From Actinomycetota bacterium (GTDB lineage: Bacteria > Actinomycetota > Thermoleophilia > Gaiellales > F1-60-MAGs149), in NCBI GenBank assembly GCA_016870485.1, contig VGBM01000002.1, positions 173,033-237,032 of the forward strand: a stretch of DNA of 64,000 nucleotides, written 5' to 3'. The stretch's first letter is position 1. Each line of letters starts with the position of its first letter. The notes below the pieces were generated by a model. It was not told the origin of the DNA. It did no database searches and saw nothing but the letters and a program-made list of their open reading frames with translations. Positions 1 through 8,061 of this stretch are shown here, piece after piece. Position numbers and translations under genes: made by a program.

Positions 1-162
1 TGGGGCTCGACGCTCCTGATGACCGCGATCGGCATCGGCTGGTTCCTGCTCGTCGTCGGCGCCGAGCGCCTCGCGACGCCCTGGCGGACCCGCAGCACCC
101 GGCGCCGTCTAGGATTCGGCGCATCCCGACGAACGACCACCGATCCCGGAGACGCCCCGTGA
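1..162 (+). CDS. ABC transporter permease, C-terminal end (partial)
   Basis: Only the last 53 codons lie in the window, ending in TGA at 160-162. They encode one hydrophobic segment followed by an Arg-rich basic tail, which is how the last membrane segment of SsuC/TauC/ThiX-type ABC permeases ends. The stop overlaps the GTG start of the next gene, a substrate-binding lipoprotein, in the arrangement GTGA, so the two are probably translationally coupled. The fragment is too short for a firm family call on its own; the assignment leans on the neighbour. Confidence 0.6.
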   Translation, partial: WGSTLLMTAIGIGWFLLVVGAERLATPWRTRSTRRRLGFGASRRTTTDPGDAP

Positions 163-1166
163 CCCGCACCCGCACCCTCGCCCTCGTCCTTGCGCTCGTC
201 GCCGGCGCCCTCGTCGCGGCCTGCGGCGGGTCGGACTCGCAGGAGTCGGCCTCGGGCGAGCCGACGAAGCTGACGCTGTCGTACTCCTGGCCGACCGTCG
301 ACTTCATGGCGGTGCCGATCGTGGTGGCCCAGGAGCAGGGCTACTTCGCGCAGGCCGGCCTCGAGGTCGAGCTGATCTTCCCGCCGGACCCGGCCTCCTC
401 GGCCAAGGTCCTCGCGACGGGCGACTCCGACATCGGCCTGATCACGACGACGGACACGGCCTTCGCGGTCAAGGAGGGCCTCGGCATCACGGCGATCGGC
501 AACTACACGACGTCGAACAACTGGGGCCTCTTCACGAAGCCCGACGTGCCGATCGCGCTCGACACCCTGAAGGGCAAGAAGATCTCGGGGTACGGCGACT
601 CGTGGACGAAGGCGATGCTGCCCTTCGTCCTCAACGCCGCCGACCTGACCGAGCAGGACGTCGAGGTCGTGACCGTCGACTGGGACCTGCCGCTGCTCCT
701 CAGCGGTGAGGTCGACGTGGCCACCAACACGACAAACTTCCTGATCCCGGGCGTCCTCGACGAGACGGGCTCGAAGCCGAACTACCTGCTCGCGAAGGAC
801 AATGGCGCGCCCGACGTGCCCGTCTGGGTCTACGCCGTCAACGACGAGTTCGCCGCCGCGAACGCCGACGCGGTGAAGGCCTTCCTCCTGGCCATCGGCG
901 AGGCCACGGTCTGGGCGTCCGACAACCCGGAGGAGGCCGTCGCGATGTACGAGGCGGCCTACCCGGACAACGGCTCGTCGACCGCGTACAACACGGCCGG
1001 CTGGGAGGACACCCTCGCGTACGTCCGCGGCGCGGACGGGTCGCTGTTCACGATGACGGACGAGCAGTGGACGAGCCTCGGCGAGGCCCTCAAGGGCATC
1101 GGCGAGCTCGACGAGGTCGCCCCGGCCTCCGACTACTACACGAACGACTACCTCTCGATGGGCTAG
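159..1166 (+). CDS. ABC transporter substrate-binding lipoprotein, NMT1/THI5 (SsuA/ThiY/RibY-like) family
   Basis: 335 residues. An N-terminal signal peptide ends in a lipobox (LVAAC, Cys22), so the protein should be anchored outside the membrane. After the linker comes a periplasmic-binding-protein-like fold with the family features of NMT1/THI5 proteins: an early segment on a protein becoming an inhibitor-free monitor of its ligand (EQGYFAQAGLEVEL) and a PPDPASSAKVLATGDSDIGL-like stretch that is close to ThiY/RibY binding proteins for pyrimidine or flavin precursors. The GTG start overlaps the permease stop. The ligand cannot be read from sequence: thiamine-pyrimidine, riboflavin and sulfonate/nitrate importers share this fold. 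A nucleobase permease relic follows, which makes a pyrimidine-like ligand attractive but unproven. Confidence 0.85.
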   Translation: MTRTRTLALVLALVAGALVAACGGSDSQESASGEPTKLTLSYSWPTVDFMAVPIVVAQEQGYFAQAGLEVELIFPPDPASSAKVLATGDSDIGLITTTDTAFAVKEGLGITAIGNYTTSNNWGLFTKPDVPIALDTLKGKKISGYGDSWTKAMLPFVLNAADLTEQDVEVVTVDWDLPLLLSGEVDVATNTTNFLIPGVLDETGSKPNYLLAKDNGAPDVPVWVYAVNDEFAAANADAVKAFLLAIGEATVWASDNPEEAVAMYEAAYPDNGSSTAYNTAGWEDTLAYVRGADGSLFTMTDEQWTSLGEALKGIGELDEVAPASDYYTNDYLSMG

Positions 1167-1204
1167 CTCGAGCGGCGTCCGATCGGGCGATTCGCGTCGC
1201 CCGC

Positions 1205-2193
1205 ATGGCTGCCTCCAACACCCCAGGCGGCGGGCTCCTCGAGCGCACGTTCGAGATCACCGCCCGCGGATCCACGGTCCGCACCGAGATCATCGCCGGC
1301 GTCGTCACGTTCGCGACGATGGCGTAGATCCTGTTCGTCAACCCGTCGATCCACGGCGGGATCACCGACAGCGCCGGCGTGACGCTGAACCCCGCCGCGC
1401 TCCTGACGGTGACGGCACTCGCTGCGGCGATCGCCAGCACCGCGATGGGCGTGATCGTGGTCGAGGGGCTCCTGATCGCGCTGCCCGTGATGATCGGCCT
1501 GCGCGAGCGGATCATGCTGGCCTTCCCCGACGGGCTGCGGCGTGCGATCGGCGCCGGCATCGGCGCGTTCATCGCGATCATCGGCCTCGTCAACGCGGGC
1601 CTCGTGCTCCATCCCGAGGACGGCGGGACGATCCTCGCGATCGCGCCCGACGTCGTGTCCTGGAAGCTCGGGATCTTCTTCCTCGGCCTGATCCTCGGAG
1701 CCGTGCTGCTCGCCCGGCGGGTCCGCGGCGCGCTCCTGATCTCGATCGTGGTCGCCACCGTCGCGGCGCTCGGCGGCGCCACCTCGTCGTCGTCGAACAC
1801 GACGTACATCGAGAGCGCCTCGGGCATCGAGGAGGGCGGCCGCACGGGCCTGACCGCGATCGCCACCGGCGTCCTGTGCGCCGTCGCGATGCTGCCCACC
1901 CCGATCGCCGGGGTGATTCCCGCGGAGGCCACGGCCCCGGCGCCGTCATCGTCGGCGCGCTGATGCTCGGCCAGGCCGCGGCGATCGACTGGGACGACAT
2001 CGGCGTGTCCCCGCCGGCCGTCCTCACGATCCTCGGGATGCCGTTCACGTACCCCATCACGAACGACGTCGGCTTCGGAATCATCGCCGACGTCGTGATC
2101 GTCGTCCTGCGCGGCCAGGGGCGCAGGGTGCACCCGCTGCTCTACGGCTGCGCGGCGCTGTTCATCTGGTGTTTCGTCTACGGGACCATCTAG
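1205..2193 (+). pseudogene. AzgA-type (NCS2) nucleobase permease, decayed
   Basis: The reading frame begins like AzgA adenine/guanine/hypoxanthine permeases, but the Tyr codon of the conserved TMAYILFVNP motif is TAG (1325-1327). The same frame then continues to 1963. It retains the TTYIESASGI and EGGRTGLTAIATG motifs of the family, then shifts by one base near 1940, after which the last part (GALMLGQ to FVYGTI, ending 2193) reads in another frame. Compared with the usual order of AzgA segments, two stretches also look absent: the early APGMGLNAFF region (expected near 1450) and the LFDTLGTLIG region (expected near 1750). About 329 codons remain against roughly 430-480 in intact family members. 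A stop, a frameshift and two apparent in-frame losses together argue for a dead gene rather than a sequencing error. Confidence 0.85.
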
Positions 2194-2230
2194 CGGGAGC
2201 GGCCGCGGCGCGCGCCCGGGCGAAAGATGG

Positions 2231-2839
2231 ATGATGCGCCGCACCGCCGCCCTCCTCGCACTCGTCCTCCTCGTCCTCGCCGCCTGCGGTGGCTCGTCCG
2301 AGCGCGAGGCGAAGGTCGGCGGGGCGCCCGCCGCGCCCCCCGAGCCGCCCGCCGGCGCGACGACGGTCCTGACGGGCGCGGCGCCCCTGATCGACGGCAC
2401 CGAGCAGGCCCTCGACGCGTACCGGGGCCAGGTCGTCCTCGTCGTCAACACGGCCTCGCGCTGCGGCTTCACGTCGCAGTACGAGGGCCTGCAGGAGATC
2501 TACGCCGATTACCGGGACCAGGGGTTCACGGTGCTGGCCTTCCCGTCGAACGACTTCAAGCAGGAGCTCGCCTCCGACGCCGAGGTGAAGGAGTTCTGCT
2601 CGCTCGACTTCGGGATCGAGTTCCCGCTGTTCGCGCGCAGCGCGGTGACGGGCCCGGACGCCAACCCGCTGTTCGCGGCGCTGGCCGCCGCCCCCGACGG
2701 CGTCGGCGCCCCGCCCGAATGGAACTTCACGAAGTACCTACTCGACCGCGAGGGCCGGCCGGTGCGCCGCTTCGACCCGAGCGTGCGCCCGACCGAGCCC
2801 CGCCTGACGAACCAGATCGAGGCCCTGCTCGCCGCGTGA
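2231..2839 (+). CDS. glutathione peroxidase-family lipoprotein
   Basis: 202 residues. A signal peptide with lipobox LAAC (Cys19) suggests a membrane-anchored extracytoplasmic protein, unusual for this normally cytoplasmic family. The thiol peroxidase tetrad is visible: Cys78 in NTASRCGFTSQY, Gln111 in NDFKQE, Trp164 and Asn165 in EWNFTKYLLD. Cys123 (EFCSLDFG) sits where the resolving Cys of thioredoxin-dependent enzymes lies, so it probably reduces peroxides with a thioredoxin-like donor rather than glutathione. The codon is TGC, not TGA, so it is a Cys enzyme. The usual FPCN motif is FPSN here and the following loop is one residue short. ATG at 2231 is followed by a second ATG at 2234; either could start. 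Confidence 0.88.
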   Translation: MMRRTAALLALVLLVLAACGGSSEREAKVGGAPAAPPEPPAGATTVLTGAAPLIDGTEQALDAYRGQVVLVVNTASRCGFTSQYEGLQEIYADYRDQGFTVLAFPSNDFKQELASDAEVKEFCSLDFGIEFPLFARSAVTGPDANPLFAALAAAPDGVGAPPEWNFTKYLLDREGRPVRRFDPSVRPTEPRLTNQIEALLAA

Positions 2840-2882
2840 ACCCCGGGCCGTGGCTGCTATCGTCACCGGCGGAGGCCCGTCC

Positions 2883-3125
2883 TTGACCGTCGTTCCCGTC
2901 ACGCAGCTCGGCCGCATCGCGCTCGGGCTGGGCATCGCCAGCATCGCGCTGATCGGCCTCGTCGCGCTCCTGCCGCTCGGGCTGCTCGCGCTGCTCGTGA
3001 GCGTGCTCGCGGGGACCGTCTCCCTGCTCGCCATCGCCCTCAAAGGGGAGCGGGCGGTCCTCGCCTTCGCCCTGCTCGCGCTGCCGCTCGTCGTGGCCTT
3101 CCTGCTCACGCTCGGCGGCGCGTAG
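2883..3125 (+). CDS. small hypothetical membrane protein
   Basis: 80 residues if translation begins at TTG 2883, which has GGAG eight bases upstream (2871-2874). A GTG at 2850 in the same frame would add 11 residues. A TATCGT hexamer at 2858-2863 favours the later start because it would place the transcript start near 2870. The product is almost entirely hydrophobic and should form two or three membrane helices. I recognise no family. The P450 gene begins two bases after its stop, so the two are probably cotranscribed. Confidence 0.6.
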   Translation: MTVVPVTQLGRIALGLGIASIALIGLVALLPLGLLALLVSVLAGTVSLLAIALKGERAVLAFALLALPLVVAFLLTLGGA

Positions 3126-3127
3126 CC

Positions 3128-4300
3128 GTGGTCGCGCGAGCGCCGGTCGCGGACATCGCCCTCGCCGACCTCGAGCGCGACCCCCACCCCGTCCTCGCCG
3201 TCTGGCGCCGCCGCCACCCCGCGGTCTGGGTGCCCGCCCTCGACGGCTGGATGGTGCTCACGCGCGACGCGGTCCTCGCCGCCATGCGCGACGACGCAGC
3301 CCTGACGGTCGACGACCCGCGCTTCTCCACCGGGCGCATCACGGGCCCGAGCATGCTCTCCACGGACGGGCCCGAGCACGAGCGCCACCGCCGCCCCTTC
3401 GCGCGCCCGTTCCGGCTCGACGCGGTCCGAGCCGCGCTCGGGCCCGCGGCCGAGGCGGAGGCCCGCACCCTCGTCGACGCCGTCGCCGACCGGGGCACCG
3501 CCGACCTGCGCGCCGCCCTCGCCGGCCCGCTCGCGGCGCGCATGATGCTGATCGCCCTCGGCCTCGACGGGCCGGGCACGGGCGACGTGCTGGGCTGGTA
3601 CGCGCAGATCGTCGACGCGGTCACCCGCATCACGGCCGGCGAGCCGGACCCGCCCGAGGGGCACGCCGCCTACCGGGCGCTCGGCGAGGCGATCCGCGCC
3701 TCCGTGGTCGCCGACCGTGCGGGTGGCACGCTGCTCGCCCTGGCCCTGGCCGACGCCGCCGACCTCGCCGAGGACGAACTGATCGCCAACGCCGCCGTGC
3801 TCCTGTTCGGGGGCGTGGAGACGACGGAGGGCATGGTCGCCAACCTGCTCCACCACCTGCTCGCCGAGCCCGGCCTGGTCGAGCGGGTCGCCGGCGACGA
3901 GGCACTGGCCGCCGGGGCGATCGAGGAGTCGCTGCGGCTCGAGCCCGCCGCGGCGGTCGTCGACCGCTACGCCACGTGCGACCTCGAGATCGGCGAGGCC
4001 CGGATCCGGGCCGGCGACCTCGTGGTCCTGTCGATGGCCTCCGCCAACCGCGACGAGACGGTCTTCGCCGACCCGGACCGCTTCGACCCGGCACGGCCCG
4101 ACGCGCGGCTCCACACGACGTTCGCGGCCGGCCCGCACGTCTGCCTCGGCATGCACCTCGCGCGGATTGAGGCGCACGCGGCACTCCGGGCACTCAAGGC
4201 GCTGTCGGGCCTGCGCGCCGATCCCGCGGAGCCGAGCGCGCCGGCGGGGCTGGTGTTCCGCAAGCCGCCCGCGGTGCGGGTGGTCTGGGACCCGGCCTAG
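3128..4300 (+). CDS. cytochrome P450
   Basis: 390 residues, the length of soluble bacterial class I P450s. Visible motifs: the I-helix oxygen-activation segment written GGVETTEG, the K-helix ExxR in EESLRLEP, and the haem-binding loop FAAGPHVCLGMHLAR with the proximal ligand Cys339. There is no fused reductase, so it needs a ferredoxin and reductase from elsewhere; the Rieske ferredoxin/reductase pair at 37.9-39.5 kb is not an obvious partner. GTG at 3128 follows the stop of the small membrane protein by two bases. The stop codon TAG is shared, as CTAG at 4297-4300, with a small convergent reading frame. Substrate unknown. Confidence 0.93.
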   Translation: MVARAPVADIALADLERDPHPVLAVWRRRHPAVWVPALDGWMVLTRDAVLAAMRDDAALTVDDPRFSTGRITGPSMLSTDGPEHERHRRPFARPFRLDAVRAALGPAAEAEARTLVDAVADRGTADLRAALAGPLAARMMLIALGLDGPGTGDVLGWYAQIVDAVTRITAGEPDPPEGHAAYRALGEAIRASVVADRAGGTLLALALADAADLAEDELIANAAVLLFGGVETTEGMVANLLHHLLAEPGLVERVAGDEALAAGAIEESLRLEPAAAVVDRYATCDLEIGEARIRAGDLVVLSMASANRDETVFADPDRFDPARPDARLHTTFAAGPHVCLGMHLARIEAHAALRALKALSGLRADPAEPSAPAGLVFRKPPAVRVVWDPA

Positions 4301-4413
4301 CGGCCGATCGAGCGGAGCAGGCGGTCGAGCAGGCCGCTCTGGCGGTGCAGGCGGGCGATGTCGCGCTCGCGCGCGGCGTAGCGCAGGTGGGCGTTGTGGT
4401 GCGTGACGAGCAT
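4297..4413 (-). CDS. small hypothetical protein, 38 residues
   Basis: ATG at 4413-4411 is preceded on the minus strand by a purine-rich GAAGGGACC and followed by 38 codons rich in Arg, His and Leu, probably one amphipathic basic helix. It ends in TAG at 4299-4297, which interlocks with the P450 stop as CTAG. That arrangement is used by four other convergent gene pairs in this window and is the best argument that the frame is real. An in-frame extension to 4485 exists but lacks a better ribosome site. No family recognised. Confidence 0.5.
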   Translation of the reverse strand: MLVTHHNAHLRYAARERDIARLHRQSGLLDRLLRSIGR

Positions 4414-4539
4414 CTGATGGTCCCTTCGGACGGTGGAGGCGGAGGGGATGAGATGGCCGCTTGGGCCACGGTCCCACCATGCCACAACTACGTCACGAAG
4501 TCAGCGGGTCCGGCCGGACTTTCACCGATCGCCGCGCAG

Positions 4540-4621
4540 TGGGAGCGGTTGGATTCGAACCAACGTAGGCAGAGCCAACGGGTTTACAGCCCGTCCCCTT
4601 TAACCACTCGGGCACACTCCC
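4540..4621 (-). tRNA. tRNA-Tyr (anticodon GTA)
   Basis: Read on the minus strand, 82 bases fold as a class II tRNA: a seven-pair acceptor stem (GGGAGTG with CGCTCCC, one G-T pair), a D arm with GTGGTTAAAG, anticodon stem ACGGG/CCCGT around loop CTGTAAA, a long 13-base variable arm, and T arm GTTGG-TTCGAAT-CCAAC. The anticodon is GTA, hence Tyr, and a long variable arm is normal for bacterial tRNA-Tyr. The discriminator base is A and CCA is not encoded. It lies downstream of the sigma-factor gene on the same strand, beyond a strong hairpin. Confidence 0.95.
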
Positions 4622-4651
4622 AGGGGGTCCTCGCGAACCGGGGGCATCCTA

Positions 4652-4686
4652 CCCCACCTGCCGCCCACGAGGGGCGGCAGGTGGGG
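4652..4686 (-). terminator. strong hairpin after the primary sigma gene
   Basis: A perfect 15-pair stem (4652-4666 with 4672-4686) and a five-base loop start eight bases past the sigma-factor stop on the minus strand. No T-run follows, so it is either a Rho-assisted or processing structure, or an imperfect intrinsic terminator separating the sigma gene from tRNA-Tyr. Confidence 0.7.
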
Positions 4687-4694
4687 CGGCTGCG

Positions 4695-5777
4695 TCAGGC
4701 CGTGCAGTCGCGCAGGGCCTGCGCCTCGGGCAGTGACTCGAGGCGCTTGAGCGTGTTGTTCTCGATCTGGCGGATCCGCTCGCGGGTCACCCCGAAGGCC
4801 TGGCCGACCTCCTCGAGCGTGCGCGGCTTGCTGCCGTTCAACCCGAAGCGCATCTCGAGCACCTGGCGCTCGCGGCGCGGCAGGGTGCTGAGCGCCCGCT
4901 CGACGTCTTCGCGGCGCAGGGTGGTGGTCGCGATGTGGTACGGGCTCGGCGAGGTCTCGTCCTCGACGAAGTCGCCGAAGGAGGAGTCCTCCTCCTCGCC
5001 GATCGGCTTCTCCAGGGAGATCGGCATCTGCGCTATCTTGAGGATGTCCCGCACCTCGTCGAGCGTCATGTCGATCTGCGCGGCGATCTCCTCGTGCGAG
5101 GGCTCGCGGCCGAGGCGCTGCACCAGCTGGCGCTCGGTGTGGACGACCTTGTTGAGCTTCTCGACCATGTGCACCGGGATCCGGATCGTGCGCGCCTTGT
5201 CGGCGATCGCCCGCGTGACGGCCTGGCGGATCCACCATGTCGCGTACGTCGAGAACTTGAACCCCTTGCGGTAGTCGAACTTCTCAACGGCGCGGATCAG
5301 GCCCAGCGAGCCCTCCTGGATCAGGTCGAGGAAGGTCAGGCCGCGGCCGAGGTAGCCCTTGGCGATCGAGACGACCAGGCGCAGGTTGGCCTCGATCATC
5401 TGGCGCTTGGCCCGCATGTCGCCCTTCTCGATGCGCTTGGCGAGGTCGATCTCCTGGCTCGCGGTGAGGAGCGGCACCCGGCCGATCTCGCGCAGGTAGA
5501 GGCGCAGCGAGTCAAGGCTCGGCTCGACGGTCAGGTCGATCTCGACCTTCTCGCCGGGGGCGGCCTCGGACTTGGCGACCTCGCCCTCCTTCTCGTGCAG
5601 CTCGATCCCGTGTTCCACGAGGTAGGCGTGGAACTCCTCGACCTGCTCCTTGGAGACCTCCACCTCCTCGAGGGCCTGAGCGACCTCCGCGATCAGCAGG
5701 TAGCCGCGCTCCTGCCCGACGTCGACGAGTCGCTTGAGCTCCTCGACGTCCGGCAGCTGCACCCCGACGGTCAGCAT
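4695..5777 (-). CDS. sigA: primary RNA polymerase sigma factor (sigma-70 group 1, RpoD/SigA)
   Basis: 360 residues, compact for a primary sigma. A helical N-terminal region 1.1-like part (about 1-55) is followed by an acidic linker, region 1.2 (about 88-120), region 2 (about 127-197, with the core-binding/-10 segment [20 protein letters not shown] and melting motif [12 protein letters not shown]), region 3 (about 198-275) and region 4 (about 290-350) with the -35 helix-turn-helix [20 protein letters not shown]. All conserved parts are present, so this should be the housekeeping factor that reads the many TANNNT elements in the window. ATG 5777 has a purine-rich GGTGGAGC before it. A good promoter lies 90-118 bases upstream. 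Confidence 0.96.
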   Translation of the reverse strand: MLTVGVQLPDVEELKRLVDVGQERGYLLIAEVAQALEEVEVSKEQVEEFHAYLVEHGIELHEKEGEVAKSEAAPGEKVEIDLTVEPSLDSLRLYLREIGRVPLLTASQEIDLAKRIEKGDMRAKRQMIEANLRLVVSIAKGYLGRGLTFLDLIQEGSLGLIRAVEKFDYRKGFKFSTYATWWIRQAVTRAIADKARTIRIPVHMVEKLNKVVHTERQLVQRLGREPSHEEIAAQIDMTLDEVRDILKIAQMPISLEKPIGEEEDSSFGDFVEDETSPSPYHIATTTLRREDVERALSTLPRRERQVLEMRFGLNGSKPRTLEEVGQAFGVTRERIRQIENNTLKRLESLPEAQALRDCTA

Positions 5778-5866
5778 GCTCCACCGGCCTTCATCAGGTC
5801 CTCCTCCCGCTCGGAAACGGCGTTCACGGCCGTCTCGGTCGGCCGCTCCTCTCTCTACGTTCGGAA

Positions 5867-5895
5867 GGTTTAGCCGGGGTCGGTCGGATCACCAA
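5867..5895 (-). promoter_or_regulatory. candidate promoter of the primary sigma gene
   Basis: On the minus strand TTGGTG (5895-5890), a 17-base spacer and TAAACC (5872-5867) form the best -35/-10 pair I found in the window. It implies a leader of about 80 bases before ATG 5777. Confidence 0.55.
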
Positions 5896-5915
5896 ATTCG
5901 TGCACCGCTTGTGAC

Positions 5916-5940
5916 AAAACCCGCGGGTAGTGCGGGTTTT
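5916..5940. terminator. bidirectional intrinsic terminator
   Basis: Stem AAAACCCGC (5916-5924) pairs with GCGGGTTTT (5932-5940) around a seven-base loop, so either strand ends in a T-run. It lies about 50 bases past the stop of the minus-strand gene ending at 5991 and separates it from the sigma-factor promoter. Confidence 0.85.
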
Positions 5941-5990
5941 CCCGCAGCACCAGGTGTCGGATTCGAGGCCGCGGAGCGGGCCGCGGCGGC

Positions 5991-6722
5991 TCAGTCGTCG
6001 GCGTCGGCCGACTGCGCCGCGTCGACCAGCTGCGCGACCGAGGCGAGGGCGAACGAGACGGCCGGTGGCACGAGCCCGGCGGTCGCCAGCCGCGCGCACG
6101 CGCAGAGGTGGTCGCCCGCCGTCTCGAACGTGCAGACCCCCCAGAAGGCGCCGGCGACGCTGCCCCCGTTCTGGCGCAGAAGCGGCTCGGCGCCCTCGTC
6201 GCCGTCCTCCCACGCGCGCACCGGCGCGTAGACGTCGAGCGAGCCCGAGGCCACGTAGTGGCGGATGTGCACGGAGGCCGCATCGAGCTCGAACACCCAA
6301 TGGCCCTCGTCGAGGACGGTGTACGGCAGCCCGAGCTGGCGCAGCACGCGCTCGACGCGCAGGTGCGCCTCCTCCGACGACGGCTCGACGGGCAGGCCCT
6401 CGTCGAGGGCGCGCTCGAGGCTGACGCCGTAGCGGCGCTCGAAGATCAGCGCCAGCGCGCGGCCGCGTGCCGCCTCCTCGTCGACCACGTCCTCGCCCCG
6501 GGCGAGGCGGCCCTCGATGCGCGGGCGCGTCTGGTAGTGGAGGCGCGCCGCGGCCTCGAGCAGGTCGTCGCGCGAGGCGCACGCGCCGAGGTCGCCGCGC
6601 ACGTTCTCGGCGAGGCGCTCGAGCTCGGCGTCGTCGAGCTGGCGCAGCCACCGGAACGGCTGCTGCTTGCCGACCGCGCGCAGCGCCTTCGCGGCATCGT
6701 CACCCTGCTTGCGCCACAACAT
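5991..6722 (-). CDS. hypothetical protein with YbjN-like C-terminal domain
   Basis: 243 residues. The N-terminal half (1-130) is charged and helical with no motif I recognise. From about 130 to the end it resembles the YbjN/type III secretion chaperone-like fold: two beta segments, GAFWGVCTFETAGDHLCA, then a long helix ending in VAQLVDAA. It carries no signal peptide or membrane segment. ATG 6722 has CATACT (6734-6729) ending six bases upstream, the same spacing as the TANNNT elements before other genes, so its mRNA is probably leaderless. A bidirectional terminator follows it. Function unknown. Confidence 0.7.
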   Translation of the reverse strand: MLWRKQGDDAAKALRAVGKQQPFRWLRQLDDAELERLAENVRGDLGACASRDDLLEAAARLHYQTRPRIEGRLARGEDVVDEEAARGRALALIFERRYGVSLERALDEGLPVEPSSEEAHLRVERVLRQLGLPYTVLDEGHWVFELDAASVHIRHYVASGSLDVYAPVRAWEDGDEGAEPLLRQNGGSVAGAFWGVCTFETAGDHLCACARLATAGLVPPAVSFALASVAQLVDAAQSADADD

Positions 6723-6728
6723 GCGCGC

Positions 6729-6734
6729 AGTATG
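6729..6734 (-). promoter_or_regulatory. -10 hexamer CATACT, six bases before the 6722 start
   Basis: It has the A at position 2 and T at position 6 of the local -10 pattern and the same distance to the start codon as at other genes. No clear -35. Confidence 0.4.
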
Positions 6735-6765
6735 GCGCGGGTCGGCGGTTCGCGCACGACCCCGC

Positions 6766-7296
6766 TCAGCGGGTGACGCTGGCGCGCAGGTGGCGGCGCC
6801 CCGCGACGAAGTACTCGACCCCCGACCAGCCCGTGGCGGCCACCATCAGGAGCACGAGGGCGTCGTTCAGGAGCGGGTAGGCGGTGTTCAGCATCAGGGC
6901 GAGGACGGCGATCACCTGCAGCACCATCTTGGCCTTGCCCGAGCGCGACGCGGAGATCACCTCGTCCTGTGCCGCCACGAGCCGCAGGCCCGTCACCGCG
7001 AACTCGCGGGCGACCACGACCATCGCCACCCAGCCCCACACACGCCCCATCTCGACCAGCGCGATCAGGGTGCAGCAGATCAGGAGCTTGTCGGCGAGGG
7101 AGTCGATGAACGTGCCGAACACGGTCACGCCGTCCGAGCGGCGCGCGATCCGCCCGTCGAGGACGTCGGTGATGCTCGCGATCACGAACAGCCCCGCGGC
7201 CACCCACATGTGGCCGGGGAACGAGACGAGGAGCGCAACCACGACGAGCGGGACGAGCGCCACGCGGAACAAGGAGAGCGCGTTCGGGGCGGCCAC
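6766..7296 (-). CDS. pgsA: CDP-diacylglycerol-glycerol-3-phosphate 3-phosphatidyltransferase
   Basis: 176 residues, an integral membrane enzyme that makes phosphatidylglycerophosphate from CDP-diacylglycerol. The CDP-alcohol phosphotransferase signature is complete: DVLDGRIAR followed by GTFIDSLADK, giving the D-x2-D-G-x2-A-R-x8-G-x3-D-x3-D pattern that binds metal and CDP. About five to six hydrophobic segments are visible and the length is normal. The start is GTG 7296, with TAGGCT ending six bases upstream, so the transcript is likely leaderless. The SDR gene diverges from it. PgsA is favoured over other CDP-alcohol transferases by length and N-terminal NALSLFR pattern, but the class is not separable with certainty by eye. 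Confidence 0.9.
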   Translation of the reverse strand: MAAPNALSLFRVALVPLVVVALLVSFPGHMWVAAGLFVIASITDVLDGRIARRSDGVTVFGTFIDSLADKLLICCTLIALVEMGRVWGWVAMVVVAREFAVTGLRLVAAQDEVISASRSGKAKMVLQVIAVLALMLNTAYPLLNDALVLLMVAATGWSGVEYFVAGRRHLRASVTR

Positions 7297-7302
7297 GGGA
7301 GC

Positions 7303-7308
7303 AGCCTA
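7303..7308 (-). promoter_or_regulatory. -10 hexamer TAGGCT for pgsA
   Basis: Ends six bases before GTG 7296 on the minus strand, implying initiation at or next to the start codon. The divergent hexamer for the SDR gene lies 29 bases away. Confidence 0.6.
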
Positions 7309-7337
7309 CCGGCAGGGCCGGGACGGCGGCGGTCGGA

Positions 7338-7343
7338 TACCCT
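7338..7343 (+). promoter_or_regulatory. -10 hexamer TACCCT for the SDR gene
   Basis: Ends seven bases before ATG 7351; no Shine-Dalgarno lies between. Confidence 0.6.
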
Positions 7344-7350
7344 CCCCCGC

Positions 7351-8061
7351 ATGGAGCTCGACGGCATGCGGGTCCTCGTCTGCGGCGGCGGCCGCCGCCT
7401 GGGGCGGGCCATCGCGGAGGACCTCGGCGCGGTCGGCGGCCACGTCGCCGTCTCGTCGCGCCACCCGGTCGAGCCGGTCGCCGTCCGGGACGGGCGCGCC
7501 TCGGCGGCGCTCGTCGCCGACCTCGCGGACGCCACCCAGGCCCTGGCCGTGGTGCGCGACGCCGCGGCGGCGCTCGGCGGCCTCGACGGCATCGTCTACG
7601 CGGCCGGCGGGGCCTTCACCCCGACGGACCTCGCCGACATCACGCCCGAGCTCGTCGAAGACGCGCTCGGCTCCGTCGTGCGGGGGCTCGTGTTCGTGGC
7701 CCAGGCCGCCGAGGCGACCCTGGCGGACGGCGGCTCGATCGTCGTGATCGGCGACGTGGCCGCGATGCGCGGCTGGCCCTCGTACCTCCCCCACTCGGCC
7801 GCGAAGGGCGCCCAGCGCGCCCTCGTCTCGGGCCTCGCCCGTGCGCTCGCCCCGCGCCTGCGCATCAACGCGGTCCACCCGGGCACGGTGCTGCCGCCCG
7901 ACGAGGTCCCCGACGACGCCCTCGAGCGGATCGTGACCCGCATCCCGCTCGGGCGGATCGGCGAGCCGGGCGACGTCGCCGCCGCCGTGCGCTACCTCCT
8001 GACCGCCGACTACGTGACGGGCGCCGAGCTCGTCGTCGACGGCGGCCGGCTCGCCACCTAG
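7351..8061 (+). CDS. short-chain dehydrogenase/reductase family protein, atypical catalytic Tyr
   Basis: 236 residues. The Rossmann start has GGGRRLGRA in place of TGxxxGxG, then the NAG-type strand (VYAAGG), a VVIGD strand ending and the C-terminal TGAELVVDGG typical of classical SDRs. Family chemistry is NAD(P)-dependent oxidoreduction through Ser-Tyr-Lys. Here the segment aligned with YxxxK reads HSAAK, putting His where Tyr is expected, with a Tyr three residues earlier (SYLPHSAAK). This resembles FolM/pteridine-reductase-like relatives more than FabG, and activity is uncertain. The start was chosen at ATG 7351 because of the TACCCT element. Its TAG stop is shared with thyX as CTAG (8058-8061). 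Confidence 0.85.
   Translation: MELDGMRVLVCGGGRRLGRAIAEDLGAVGGHVAVSSRHPVEPVAVRDGRASAALVADLADATQALAVVRDAAAALGGLDGIVYAAGGAFTPTDLADITPELVEDALGSVVRGLVFVAQAAEATLADGGSIVVIGDVAAMRGWPSYLPHSAAKGAQRALVSGLARALAPRLRINAVHPGTVLPPDEVPDDALERIVTRIPLGRIGEPGDVAAAVRYLLTADYVTGAELVVDGGRLAT

Noticed and set aside
2231..2839. Selenoprotein glutathione peroxidase
   Set aside because: The active-site codon is TGC (Cys78), not TGA.
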